From Pyronema omphalodes (lineage: Eukaryota; Ascomycota; Pezizomycetes; Pezizales; Pyronemataceae): a DNA stretch of 64,000 nucleotides. The translations under genes and the position numbers were made by a program. The notes beneath the pieces were generated by a model. That model was not told where the DNA came from and made no database searches. It worked only from the letters and a program-made list of their open reading frames with translations. This document shows, in pieces, positions 37,790 to 47,993 of the stretch; positions within the stretch are counted from its first letter, which is position 1; each line of letters begins with the position of its first letter. The stretch is taken from assembly GCA_024516155.1 (NCBI GenBank), contig JAJJXM010000001.1:1612001-1676000 (forward strand). The letters are read 5' to 3'.

Positions 37790-38908
37790 CTATTTAGTAT
37801 CCGCACAAAACAACCAACCCGCCCCAAGCTGTCTCCTAACATCCTCCTTCTCCACATCATGCGTATCCTCCACCTCCCCCCACTGACGCGTCTGATACTC
37901 AACCTCAATACTAGCCGCCTTCGCCGCCTCTTCCACACCCCATATCTGCTCCCCACCCTCCTTCCACTCCTCCACCATCCTCGCCCCAATCACAAAACTC
38001 TTCGTCGCCTGCACACACCTCTCGAACCCCACAAACCTCCACACATCCAACCCCCTCATCCAAGCCATCAGCGTCTCCTTGGTTTCCACCGGCTGACCCC
38101 TCCCCACTATCCCCACCTCATCCCCATCAACCGCCCAGATTTCCAATCCCGGCCAGACCTTGCTACATAAGAAATCCAGGATCGGCCTGGCGGAAGATAT
38201 CTGCAGATCCCGGAGCATAGGACGATCGGCTTCCCGCAGATACTCCGGTGTGGTGGGAGCATAGCAGAGGACGGTGTCCGTGGAGAGATAACGGATTAGG
38301 TTTTGGATGGAGTCGGAACGAGAGGTAAGGTGCCCCGAGGACTCGGAGAAGGACATGTCGATTGCCCGTGAGGACATCATGGTTAGAGGTGTACGGTGGC
38401 TACGGGTTGCGTCCGAGGCGCTCCGGAGGTTGGACCATTCGATGGCGATGGCGTGCGCGAGGAGTGGCTTGCTGAGTGGGATTAGGAGGGGGCGCTTTTC
38501 GGGGGTTTTGAGGAGGCGGGTGTCGAGGTGGATTTGGTAGCCATCTGGGAGTGGTTAGTTGGATGAGAAGGGGGGGCTGCTGGGTGGGGTTGGAGGTAAT
38601 GGAGGTAAGGTGTTGGAGGTAGTTGGTTGGGAGGGAGTTGGGGAACTCGTACCGGCGGTTTCGACAACGTGTACTTCTTTCCAGAAACGTTTTTTGGTTG
38701 CAAAGGCGTGTTTTTGGTTCGCGCGGTACTGGGCAATTGGGGAGCCGGCTGGGAGAGGAGCAGCGGGAGGAGGACCCTGGGCGGTGATAGGACCTGGAAC
38801 TGCCGGGGTTACCGGCGTGGATTCGAAGGTTCGAGTAAAGGCAATGCTGCGGGGGAGACGAATTGCCGGACGGGATGATACCCGGAGAAGTGCACGGGCT
38901 GCTGACAT
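37790..38908 (-). CDS. ATP12: mitochondrial F1-ATPase assembly chaperone Atp12
   Basis: A matrix chaperone that binds free F1 alpha subunit and passes it to the alpha3-beta3 ring. Minus strand, two exons, 38908-38653 and 38544-37790, with a 108-bp intron (GTACGA donor, CTAAC branch site); 336 aa. The N terminus MSAARALLRVSSRPAIRLPR has the Arg/Ser/Ala content of a mitochondrial presequence. The Atp12 domain starts with KKRFWKEVHVVETADGY across the splice junction and continues with HLDTRLLKTPEKRPLLIPLS. Other family blocks are AIAIEWSNL and the C-terminal GARMVEEWKEGGEQIWGVEEAAKAAS region, where Atp12 proteins have conserved acidic residues. Convergent with LYS12 and divergent from the polyQ protein gene. 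Confidence 0.92.
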
Positions 38909-40091
38909 TTTGGTGGTTGTGGGGTATGTCGAGGTATGTCTGTAATAAATCGCCTAATAATAAAAGTGCGGCTACTTTGCGAGGATACTTGCTGGGCGGA
39001 CGGTAACTAATTAGCTTACCTGAGCAGCCCTGTTGCCAGAAATGTGATCATCGTCGTATAAAAAGCCTAAGAGGTCTTCAGATGAAAGCTTTGCCGGTTT
39101 GGGACTAGTTGGATGGGCTCGTGGAATGTGTGAGGGGTGGGGTAACTTGCGGAAACCCCCTCCCCTCCACAACTCGATGAAACCACACACGAGTGCGACT
39201 GCGATCCCCGCACAATGGCGTCAACCGAGGGCGCGGCAGAAATCATCAGTTTTGTAGCCGCGAAGTGAAATTTGATGAAAAACAGGAAATAGTGGTAAAG
39301 AGGAGATGGTTGCTGGTTGATAATAGGAATAAATAGCCAGGGAATTGAATTTGATTCAAAATAAATAAATAAATAAAAATAATCCTGTTTGTTAATATAT
39401 TTACACTGTCCCGCCCGCACCCCGCAGCAGCAGCCGCCGCGTCTCAGAAAGACTGTCTTTGTTACACAGGGCTCTATATACATCTTTCACCACCACCACT
39501 CCCCCCCCCCCCCCCCCCCCCCTCCCACACGCATCCCCATAGCCGCCGCGTCCCAAAAAAAGCAGTCCTGTCCGTCCGCCATCGTCGCAGTGTCCCGCCC
39601 ACGCATCACTTTACCATACATACATACACACATCTCCCGCCTACACGATACATACCCATCCCCATCACATCACTCTATATTCCCGCCACCTGGATTCCTG
39701 GATTACTGGATTCCTGGATTTCCCTTCCCTTTCAGCAGCTGCACATTTACAGATGTCCGCCGGTTTAACGCTCTGCACGCACTGTACCTGGCTCATCTGA
39801 AACCAGCATCGATATGCGGCGCCAGCTCAACGGGCGACAACAGCAATAGTAACAATAACAACAAAAACGTCTTATAAGCGACATCGAACCATAGGGAGAG
39901 AAGAGAAGAGAGATCTGTACTGAGCTTGGTCCGCGGGTTGATACTTACAGAGACATACATACATACATACGGAACTGAACCCCCCCCCAACTCAACTCAA
40001 TCCAACTCAATCCAACTCAATCCGTCTAAACTGAGCGTCAAAGCGTCACAAGTTACAACCACCTCCTACCCCCAACACTGGCAACAAAATA
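38909..40091. other. divergent promoter region ATP12/polyQ protein gene
   Basis: It serves both flanking genes. It contains an AAAT repeat near 39361-39376, a C22 run, a (CATA)n run at 39953-39970 and a CAACTCAATC repeat near 39990-40022. No separate gene is supported; the C-rich open frames are low-complexity. Confidence 0.6.
39501..39522. repeat. C22 homopolymer
   Basis: Twenty-two consecutive C, following CAC triplets. It is the longest C run in the window and lies about 570 bp upstream of the next start codon. Confidence 0.95.
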
Positions 40092-41402
40092 ATGTTCAAA
40101 GCCGACCCCGCTCTCCTGAACTTTGACGATTTGAAAACAAGAGACCAACAACAACAACCGCAACAACAACAGCTACATCAACAACAACATCAGCAACAAC
40201 AACCTTGGACAGCAACCGAAAATCAAAACAGACACGCAATGTCGGTTACAACTCCCCCACCAACCCCAAAAATGCAATTAGCAACCCTGGACCAAGAAGA
40301 TGATGCGCCCCCGACTCCTAAAGATATTGTACGCGACGTTTTGACGCGCCTTTATCAACACCATCCCATGCTACGAGCTCCAACTGAAGCCGACCGCGCG
40401 AAATTTCTAGAGAAGGTTAAGCAGCTTCCTGGATTACCGCAATGGATGTGGTATGGAATGTTGCATTATGCTGTTAGCATGAATGGCGGTGATGAATTGG
40501 ATAATGACGAGGATTTGATGGAGGAAATTGATTTTACGATTTTGGATGAGGTGTTGGGTGAGGGGGAATTGGGTGAGGGTGATTTACAGGGCCCTGCGAG
40601 ACTGTGGGATATGACGTTTTATTACATGTTTATGCAGCTTGAGGGAAGGAAGGATTCGAAAACGTCGGATGTTGGGGGCCCTGCAAATTGGCCTAGTGGT
40701 CCGTCGAGGAGGAAATCAACGCAGTTGGAAAGAAGGGATAGCTTGAGATGGGAAGGAAGGGATATCAATCCATTTGATAAGGTCGAAGTATTGCCACAGC
40801 TTCCTGAGAGTGCGGAACCCGAGGTGGAGCAGGTTGTTCCTAAGGTAGTTGAGGAGGTGAAGAAAGCAGAGGAAGTGGAGGAAGTAGAGGAAGTACAAAA
40901 GGAGGAAATCCCCGAGGCAAAGCCCGAGCCCACGACAGCGCATCGCAGTTCTTCAATTCCCTCCTTTGGAACCATCATATTTTTTATGATTCTCTTATTG
41001 GTCTTTTTGCTAGCAGCTCCTTCCAGCTTCCTCAACAGCTTACCGTAAGTTCCACAGCTACCCCTGCCATTCCAGCCCTACTAACACCATCACAGTCCAT
41101 CACTCCAGCGAGCGCACACCGCAGCCGGCGAAATCCTCATCAAAATAACCGACGCAACCTGGGCTCGTATACCCGACCCGGCGTCCGACGCGATTTTCAA
41201 AGCAACCGGCACGATGTTACACAACGTGCACGCAACGGCCGAAACTTTAATATCGAAAGCACACACCGCCTGGGAATCAACCTGCCAAACACCGGAATGT
41301 CAAAAAATGAAGGAATTGTTGGTGGAAAATGCATTGTATCGATTGGGAATTAAGGAATGGACTGGAATGTCAACGCCTTCGAAATATCATTTATCGAAAT
41401 GA
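40092..41402 (+). CDS. uncharacterised polyQ, single-membrane-span protein
   Basis: I do not recognise this family. Two exons, 40092-41044 and 41096-41402, with a 51-bp intron carrying a perfect CTACTAAC branch site; 419 aa. Visible parts in order: a Gln/His-rich stretch (residues 19-37) encoded by mixed CAA and CAG codons; a compact, conserved-looking segment (about 75-185) containing LPQWMWYGMLHYAVSMNGG and ARLWDMTFYYMFMQLEG; a basic, Ser-rich linker with RRKST; a Glu/Val-rich probable coiled stretch (241-277); one hydrophobic span (294-310); and a C-terminal 109-residue domain with two cysteines in TCQTPEC. The layout suggests a tail-side membrane anchor with a lumenal or intermembrane C-terminal domain. 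The exonic codon pattern and clean splice signals argue that it is a real gene. Confidence 0.75.
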
Positions 41403-41785
41403 TCACCCCACATACACCCGATGATGATCTTATGAATGCGGCTTTTTTTTATATTTTTTTTTTGTTTTGTAGGGGCTTATTGGGTGTCGAGGCTTTTCTT
41501 GTTCTTTTCTCTTTCTGTTCTTTTTCTGCTCTTTTTTTAAGCAAATGGCGTTATTAATTTTTTTTTTCTTTTTTTTTTCTTTTCTTTTTGTCTTTTCGTT
41601 ACCTTTTTTTTTATCTTACAGGCGTTTGAGGTGCGGTTTTGGTGGGGCGTGCATCATTTCTTGCATTTTTGTATACCGGTGGCGTGTTCATGATGGGGAA
41701 AATGATGACATGACATGACATGATGTGGAAGTGTATGGTTGTTTATGCTGGAACGTTCAATGAATCTGTTTTTTTGGAGGGATGG

Positions 41786-41945
41786 AGGAGGGGAGATGGG
41801 ATGGGATTGGAAGGATGGATAGGATGGGATGGGATGGGAGGGAAAGGAAAGGGAGGGGAAGGATGGGATGGAAAGGAAAGGGAGGGGAAGGATGGGATTG
41901 GAAGGATGGGAGGAGAAGGGTTGGGAGGAGAAGGATTGGAAGGAT
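41786..41945. repeat. purine-rich GGATGG/GGAAAGG repeat tract
   Basis: About 160 bp that is almost purely purine on the plus strand with scattered T. It contains an imperfect direct repeat of roughly 30 bp centred on GGAAAGGAAAGGGAGGGGAA (at about 41841 and 41872). Such tracts can form triplex or G-quadruplex structures. Confidence 0.8.
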
Positions 41946-42228
41946 TGGAAGAGAAACATTAGAAACGTCGGGGTAGAATAGGAATGGGAAAGGAATGGGA
42001 AAGGAAAGACCAGGGTAGGCCAGGCCGCCAGGGTAGACCATGAAGGCCGTGAAGACAAAGACCAGAGCAGCATATCAACACAGCTTGCGCTCACTACATA
42101 TACCGATTAGAACCCCCCCTCCCCCACTAGGAAGATGAACTCATGGTGTTTATACATCATATTCGTAAACTCAAATGGAACTTGGTAGTAGGAATGTTTT
42201 ACATACTGTAGTCTAATAATAAAATAAC

Positions 42229-42350
42229 GGAAATAGAAATGGAAATGGAAATGGAAACAGAAATAGAAACAAAAAGTTTAAGTTTAAGTTTAAGTCTATG
42301 TCTATGTCTATGTCTATGTCTATGTCTATGTCTATGTCTATGTCTATGTC
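42229..42350. repeat. compound hexanucleotide array
   Basis: Three successive hexamer blocks: diverged GGAAAT/GAAACA units (42229-42270), three AGTTTA units (about 42275-42292), then nine perfect TCTATG units (42295-42348). The period stays six while the unit sequence changes. Confidence 0.9.
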
Positions 42351-42745
42351 CAGTGATTGATCCCCTTCCATCTCTCCTCGTTTTGTTATATTATGTTGTT
42401 ATATTATGTTTATCCATCCACGGAATTTATATCAATCCCTACCTAGCCCCTTCCTCGGTATAATCTAGGGACGGAGGGGCGGAGGGACGGAGGGGCGGAG
42501 AGACGAAGAGACGGATATTCTGTCATCGTTTATCGTTTCATTCTTGATATGATATTTTTGTTGATCTATACTGTATTTACTATACTGTATTTACTATGAA
42601 CTATGAACTATGAACCATCGAAACCCCCCAGTTGTGCCATAGGGTGCAGTATACCCTAAACCCCATATCCGCTGTGTTTTGTATTACACTTTCATACTAC
42701 TGTGATTATATCAATAGGGGAGCGGAGAATTTATTACCCCTCCCG

Positions 42746-42775
42746 CGCACCCGCACCCGCACCCGCACCCGCATG
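42746..42775. repeat. CCGCAC hexamer array in copy A
   Basis: Four to five units of CCGCAC. Copy B has no array at the matching place. Confidence 0.85.
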
Positions 42776-42900
42776 AAGCGACTTGAAGTAGCTTGGGCAA
42801 CATGAAGTAGTGGGCTGCGAAATATTTTTGTTTATTTGCTTATGCTTAATAATCTGTATATATATGTAGATATATGTACATACAGATTAAACTTATGTAT

Positions 42901-42972
42901 TTGGAGGGATGGAGGGGTTTAGGGATGGAGGGATGGAGGGATGGATGGATGGAGGGATGGAGGGATGGATTT
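42901..42972. repeat. GGATGGAG array in copy A
   Basis: Repeated GGATGGAG units with GGTTTAG interruptions; copy B holds one or two units. Confidence 0.85.
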
Positions 42973-43033
42973 AGGGACCGTGAAATCTGAGAGGTTTGGG
43001 AAACCCCCCCCCCCACCCCCCACCCCTGGGGTT

Positions 43034-43188
43034 GGTTCTGTGGTTCTGTGGTTCTGTGGTTCTGTGGTTCTGTGGTTCTGTGGTTCTGTGGTTCTGTGGT
43101 TCTGTGGTTCTGTGGTTCTGTGGTTCTGTGGTTCTGTGGTTCTGTGGTTCTGTGGTTCTGTGGTTCTGTGGTTCTGTGGTTCTGTGGT
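43034..43188. repeat. GGTTCTGT octamer minisatellite, about 19 copies
   Basis: 155 bp of perfect GGTTCTGT units followed by GGTGATATG. Because eight is not a multiple of three, every forward frame cycles through the same eight-residue peptide and stays open, as does the reverse strand. The copies are identical, which implies recent expansion or strong homogenisation. Confidence 0.97.
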
Positions 43189-43255
43189 GATATGTAGACA
43201 TATATACATTTTTCTTATCACACTTTTCTTTTAGTTACTGCCTAAATCTGAAACT

Positions 43256-43363
43256 CAGGAACCCAGGAACCCCAGGAACCCAGGAACCCCAGGAACCCAG
43301 GAACCCCAGGAACCCCAGGAACCCCAGGAACTCCAGGAACCCCAGGAACCTCAGGAACCAGGA
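43256..43363. repeat. AGGAACCC(C) minisatellite
   Basis: Roughly twelve units alternating between AGGAACCC and AGGAACCCC, with a few substitutions near the 3' end. A diverged AAGAACCC version closes copy B near 43677-43720. Confidence 0.9.
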
Positions 43364-43394
43364 AGATACACTATAAGAAATAGAAATAGAAATC

Positions 43395-43760
43395 GGAGCG
43401 GAGAATCTTTTACCCCGCATGAAGTAGCGGGCTGCGGAATATTTTTTTATGCTTAATAATCTGTATATATATGTACATATATATATCAAACTTAATCATT
43501 TGGAGGGATGGATTGAGGGGTTTAGGGACCGTGAAATTTGAAATTTGAGAGGTTTGATGGATAAATATACCCGATGATTTTGGGATGTGTGGTTATGTTT
43601 TGTGGTGATAGGTATACCCTTCCTTCCTTTGTTATTGATTATTAGTTACTGCATAAAACCCGGAAGAACCCCAGAAAACCCGGAAGAACTCTAGGAAGAA
43701 CCCAGGAAACCCGGAAGAACCCTCCCTGAGAAGGTACGTCATATAGTGGAACTATCGAAC
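43395..43760. repeat. local duplication, copy B (unexpanded)
   Basis: Colinear with copy A from GGAGCGGAGAAT through TTAGTTACTGC and an AGGAA-rich tail. At the position of the octamer array it has a single GGTTATGTTTTGTGGTGAT, a plausible pre-expansion state. Confidence 0.8.
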
Positions 43761-43828
43761 TATCGAACTACCGGGCCATAGCGGACTGTAAAACGTAGCC
43801 AAAGTACTTTCCAGAACCGAATTCTGAA

Positions 43829-43845
43829 GGGGGGGGGGGGGGGGG
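43829..43845. repeat. G17 homopolymer
   Basis: Seventeen consecutive G, just after the duplicated block. Confidence 0.95.
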
Positions 43846-44552
43846 TTCCCGTTGTTGAACTTATACTTATGGCTCTAATGAAAGATCTACGTGCATATAT
43901 ATACCTCAACACCAGAGAAAGGATGATTTTCCGGGCTTGATTGCTTAGTTGCTTGGGGATGAGGGATAAGATGAGGGATGAGGGATAAGATGGGATAAGA
44001 TGGGATATCGGGATAAAAAAGGGGTATATGTAGATCTGTTGATCTGTAGATCTCGGAAGCTGTTTAACGGCGGCGTGGGGGTGGAGATGAGGGGAGGTTG
44101 GTGGGCGGATGAGGGATGAGGGATGAGGGGATTTCAGTTGAATAGTAAGATAGTAAGATAAATATACACGTAGGGGTAATGATGAAAGTTGGGAAATTGT
44201 ATTTTCGATATAAATATCCGGGAATTTCTATGAATTTTTGGTTATCGATATTCCGTCCGGACGATATTAAGTGAAACACCAATTGAGATCTCTGTGGTAG
44301 GATCGAGATTCGAGATTCGAGATTCGAGGTGTTTTAAGCTATAAGCTTCAAGCTATAGTCGATAAGCTAGAGGCTACGTTCCGCGGCTGTATAAAGTCTT
44401 CCGGCTCCCGAACATCAGAACCAGGAACCAGGAACCAGAAGCAGAAGCAACTACGAAAAGTTGTTAAGGTCTATCGACGTCCTACCTACCTCCTACGCAT
44501 CTTACAACTGGAAATTACAATAATCCAACCGTTCATCACCCACGCAGCTACA

Positions 44553-45791
44553 ATGTCCTTCACAGCCAGCACCGCCTCTACGTACCCAAACCCAAATCCA
44601 CCACCAACACCTTCACCCAGTCCTCCCCACAATAAAAACAAAAACAAAAACACCAATAATAAACCAATCTTCCTAGCCACGCACCCCCGCTCCTGTTCCA
44701 CAGCCTTCGAACGGGTCATGATGACTCGCCAGGAATTAAACTGCATCCACGAACCCTTCGGAGAAGCATTTTATTACTCTGAAACCGAAAGATTGGGGAG
44801 ACGGTTTGATGGGGAGAATATGAGGGATGTTAGGGAGAAGAGTGGGTTTTCGGATTGTACTTTTGGGGGGATTTGGAGGGGCATGATGGCGGAGGTATGT
44901 TGAGATTGGTTTTTGCAGGCTGAGTGGTGGGGGTTGTTGGTAGCTGTCAATAGCTACTGATAACTACTGACAGCTACTGATAGCTGTGGAAACCACCCAC
45001 CCACCCACTCATCACCGAGCTGTTCTGTTCCTTATAATAAGAAATAATACTGGAAGCTAATTGTTACTCCATCTCCACCCCAGGGAAATAAACGTATCTT
45101 CATCAAAGACATAGCACACTACCTAATCCCACCGATCAACTCCTCCCATACCGGCACGTTATCCCCCAGTCTCCAACACATCACCAGTACCCTTCCTCCC
45201 TACCACCCCTCCCCCTGCCACCCCTCCCCCCTCCAAAACCCCACCATCATGCCCCTCCCCCTCCTGAGCACCTTCCACTGGACCTTCCTCATCCGTTCCC
45301 CCCTCTCTTCCATCCCCTCCTATTACCGCTGTACCCAACCCCCGCTTTCCTCCCTCACAGGCTTCACCTACTTCCTCCCCGAAGAATCCGGCTACCGAGA
45401 ACTCCGTCTATTATTCGATTACCTCCGATCCACGGGTATTCTTACCCCCGAAAATATCTTTATCCTAGATGCAGATGATCTGCTGGAGCATCCGGAAGAG
45501 GCGATGAAAAGGTATTGTGATAAGGTTGGGGTGGAGTATAGAAGGGAGATGTTGAGCTGGGAGGAGGATTCGGGGTGCGAGGCGTTTGAGAAGTGGAAGG
45601 GGTTTCATGAGGATGCGATTGGGAGTAGGGGGTTGGTGAAGAGGGAGAAAAGAGGGGAGAAGGGATTGGAGGGGGAGTATGAAAGGTGGAAGGAAAAGTG
45701 GGGATGGGAGGCGGCGGAGATGATTAGGGAGACTTGTTTGGGATGTTGGGAGGATTATGAGTATTTGAGGGGGTTTAAGGAGAATTTTTGA
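44553..45791 (+). CDS. P-loop sulfotransferase-like protein
   Basis: It resembles fungal P-loop NTPase-fold proteins of the sulfotransferase type, which would use PAPS as sulfate donor; the substrate is unknown. Two exons, 44553-44894 and 45084-45791, separated by a 189-bp intron; 349 aa. After a Pro/Asn/Lys-rich low-complexity lead (residues 10-38) comes LATHPRSCSTAFERVMMTR (41-59), the 5'-phosphosulfate-binding loop, then LNCIHEPFGEAFYYS. Exon 2 opens with GNKRIFIKDIAHYLIPP, and further on has a FLIRSPLSSIPSYY segment, the equivalent of the R-x-P-x3-hxS 3'-phosphate motif. The C terminus is Glu/Lys-rich with FEKWKGFHEDAIG. The intron contains a 9-bp stem inverted repeat. Homologues are often annotated only as hypothetical, so the activity is inferred from the fold. 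Confidence 0.75.
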
Positions 45792-47104
45792 GGGGGTTGT
45801 GGATGGGATTGTGGATATCAAAAGCGGGGGAGGGGAAGGTTGTTGGGGTAATCTTTAAAGTTTAATGATTGATTGATTAATTGGAATTCAAACATAATAC
45901 CCAATTACATCACAAGCGGCAACCCCAAGATTACTGTCAACGCCTTCTTTCTTTGCAATCCAAATCGTATTCTCATTGCCTCATTCCTATAAAAAAAAAA
46001 CGCCCTTCTCAATAATAATACATTTCCCTCACATCCCTTAAATCCCCTTTATCTAAAACAATTAAATCCACACAACCTAAACCTAGCATGCGGTCTAACC
46101 CCCGCTCTATTCGCAGAGAACCCGAACCCAAATCTTCTCCCTCCATATCCTTTGTTGTACGAAAACGGCATGTTGTGTGTAATGTCTTTTATGTATATGT
46201 AGCTTTATCTTCTGTGATGAAATATCGTTCTTAGTTCGTAGTAGTTTGTAGTAGCTGGTAGTTTGTGCTGATAGGTATACGATAGATAACTCTATCCCAG
46301 CAGTATTAATTAGCTCCAACCCCATCACCACAGATAACTATCAACGGGAATTCTCAATACTCATATACTCACAATAATCTCTGCCCGTACCTATCTCTTT
46401 TGTAACGTAAAGTATCAATAGACAGAGAAAACAAATCCCCCAAACTCCGGTATCCAGTCAAGCTTATAAAGAAACCCCAAGAAACCATCGACGCAGCTAA
46501 AAACCTGGCAGGTAGTTTTTTCAATCAAGCATATGTATAAGCTTCTAAACAAGCCATTGAACAAGCCAGGACCTTCCAGGTATTAAGGAGCAGGGGAAAT
46601 TCTATGCAGCATGCTTATTCATCCATGGTTTTGGAAGTTCTTAAAACAAGACTTCCCCTCCAGCCCAAAAAAAGCCTCTCTTGTCATTAACCGCCCATTG
46701 CTTGATTCCCAGCGCCGAGAAAAATATTCGGTAGCTTGTACACTAGGAACTTGTATTGCTTTGACGTCATTCGTCGTTCGTCACTCGCTAACAGCTTGTT
46801 TTCGGGTTAAGCCTGATTCTGATGCTATTTTAGCACTTTGAAAGCCTGGCCCTGAAGCTCTGGTGTCCTGGTGTCCTAGTTCCCTGGTGCCCTGGTTCGT
46901 GTTACACTTTGAGCCGCATGCGATGCTTCATCTACTTTCGGATGTCACCGAAAATTAGAGATGGGATCAGATCCAGAGAGCTGTTGTGATGAAGATGCGA
47001 CGAGCTATGTATGCATGTGTACGCGCATCCGGATCTGCACGAAGAAACTAAGGCAGGGTAACTATCTGGTGGATGTGAGAGAGGAAAAATAGAGAAAAAA
47101 GTTA
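45792..47104. other. intergenic region before tRNA-Phe
   Basis: About 1.3 kb, AT-rich, with no gene recognised. Open frames here are under 90 codons and look random. Region 46107-46331 on the minus strand is open but unlike any family. Confidence 0.6.
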
Positions 47105-47170
47105 TGCGCCAAACCCGGATTGAACGGGTGACCTTCAGATTACCCCGGATGTGGAATGGACCGAATGTGA

Positions 47171-47201
<31 letters not shown>

Positions 47202-47207
47202 TAGCGC
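47105..47207 (-). tRNA. tRNA-Phe: tRNA-Phe(GAA) with 30-nt intron
   Basis: Read on the minus strand, the sequence starts GCGCTAATAGCTCAGTTGGG and ends with TTTGGCGCA. The acceptor stem pairs over seven positions, with one G-U pair. The D arm contains the A box TAGCTCAGTTGG. The anticodon stem CAGA/TCTG encloses CTGAAG with anticodon GAA, and the T arm is ACCCG-TTCAATC-CGGGT. The discriminator base is A. A 30-nt intron (47141-47170) sits one base 3' of the anticodon, the canonical eukaryotic position. The mature length is 73 nt before CCA, which is not encoded. Confidence 0.95.
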
Positions 47208-47993
47208 TTGTTATGTTTCAGGTAGATGTTTTTGTAATATATAATTATGCAATTAAAGTAGATGGTATTGTGTTGTAGGGACCAAAGATAATGGTGTGAG
47301 ATGAGATCATTGTTAGTGCGATGAGATAAATGTTAGCGTATTTAGAACTGTGTTAAGGTCTTTTCGCTGAGCAAAATTCATATTTCTTCCTACTGGAAAG
47401 AAGGGGGAAAAAAAAACGCCTACAGTAACTCATCAAAGGGCATAACCCTTAGCCCTAAAACACCGTATTACAACCTCTGCACCTACATCTGAATCCTAAC
47501 CTTCCGATATCAAATCTCAAGGCCTAAAACTAGCTTCAAGACATGTTTCTTCAAAGCCATAAACTTTCTCCACAGTCATCGTATTCGCATTCAAAGCCGA
47601 ACATGGGACCCCAGACATCCATCATCCCCGGATATTTTCCACCAATCCTCTCACTCCCCTGCCTACGGATATATGTATGGCATACCAACGGCCTTTTCAT
47701 CGGATATATCTCTCGTCTCCAAAAAACTTACTTTATGATTCTCGTAAGATGAGATATGGTCGGATATATCTTCACCCCGAGTTTCGAAAAAAAGTTGAAT
47801 TTTCCCCGCATTATCGAGCTCCGGGAATGGAATATGAAGCGTCTGCGGATATAGCTTACGTCTACTACCGAAAGGTATAAGGAGTTTTGATATAAAATAA
47901 AGCTTCCGCTCACCTACAAGCTTCAACTGCTACTCCAACTGAAGGGCCCGCCTCATACCAATCCCCCGAGAACCTCACAAAGACACCACCAAA
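47208..47993. other. intergenic region, tRNA-Phe to CMD-like gene
   Basis: Promoters for the minus-strand tRNA (internal) and the plus-strand CMD-like gene. A GGATATATCT motif occurs twice (about 47701 and 47762). No gene recognised. Confidence 0.6.

Larger units (their letters stand above)
42719..43380. repeat. local duplication, copy A (expanded)
   Basis: Begins with GGAGCGGAGAAT and shares an ordered series of landmarks with copy B: CATGAAGTAG, GGGCTGCG, TTATGCTTAATAATCTGTAT, TTTGGAGGGATGGA, TTAGGGACCGTGAAAT, GAGAGGTTTG, a GTGGTGATA segment, TTAGTTACTGC and an AGGAA-rich tail. It is about twice as long as copy B because four internal simple-sequence blocks are expanded. Confidence 0.85.
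41403..44552. other. 3.1-kb satellite-rich intergenic region
   Basis: No gene is supported. It is a dense series of mini- and microsatellites on a local duplication, itemised separately. The open frames of up to 100 codons come from the octamer array, whose period keeps all frames free of stops. The last 250 bp, with CA-rich sequence, are leader/promoter of the sulfotransferase-like gene. Confidence 0.75.

Noticed and set aside
39389..39877. 162-codon frame upstream of the polyQ protein gene
   Set aside because: It includes the C22 run and low-complexity Pro/His tracts, in the divergent promoter; probably non-coding.
42919..43234. Long overlapping open frames on both strands
   Set aside because: They are a by-product of the stop-free octamer array. 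No splice signals or family resemblance.
43034..43363. CRISPR-like direct repeats
   Set aside because: The units are head-to-tail with no spacers, and the genome is eukaryotic.
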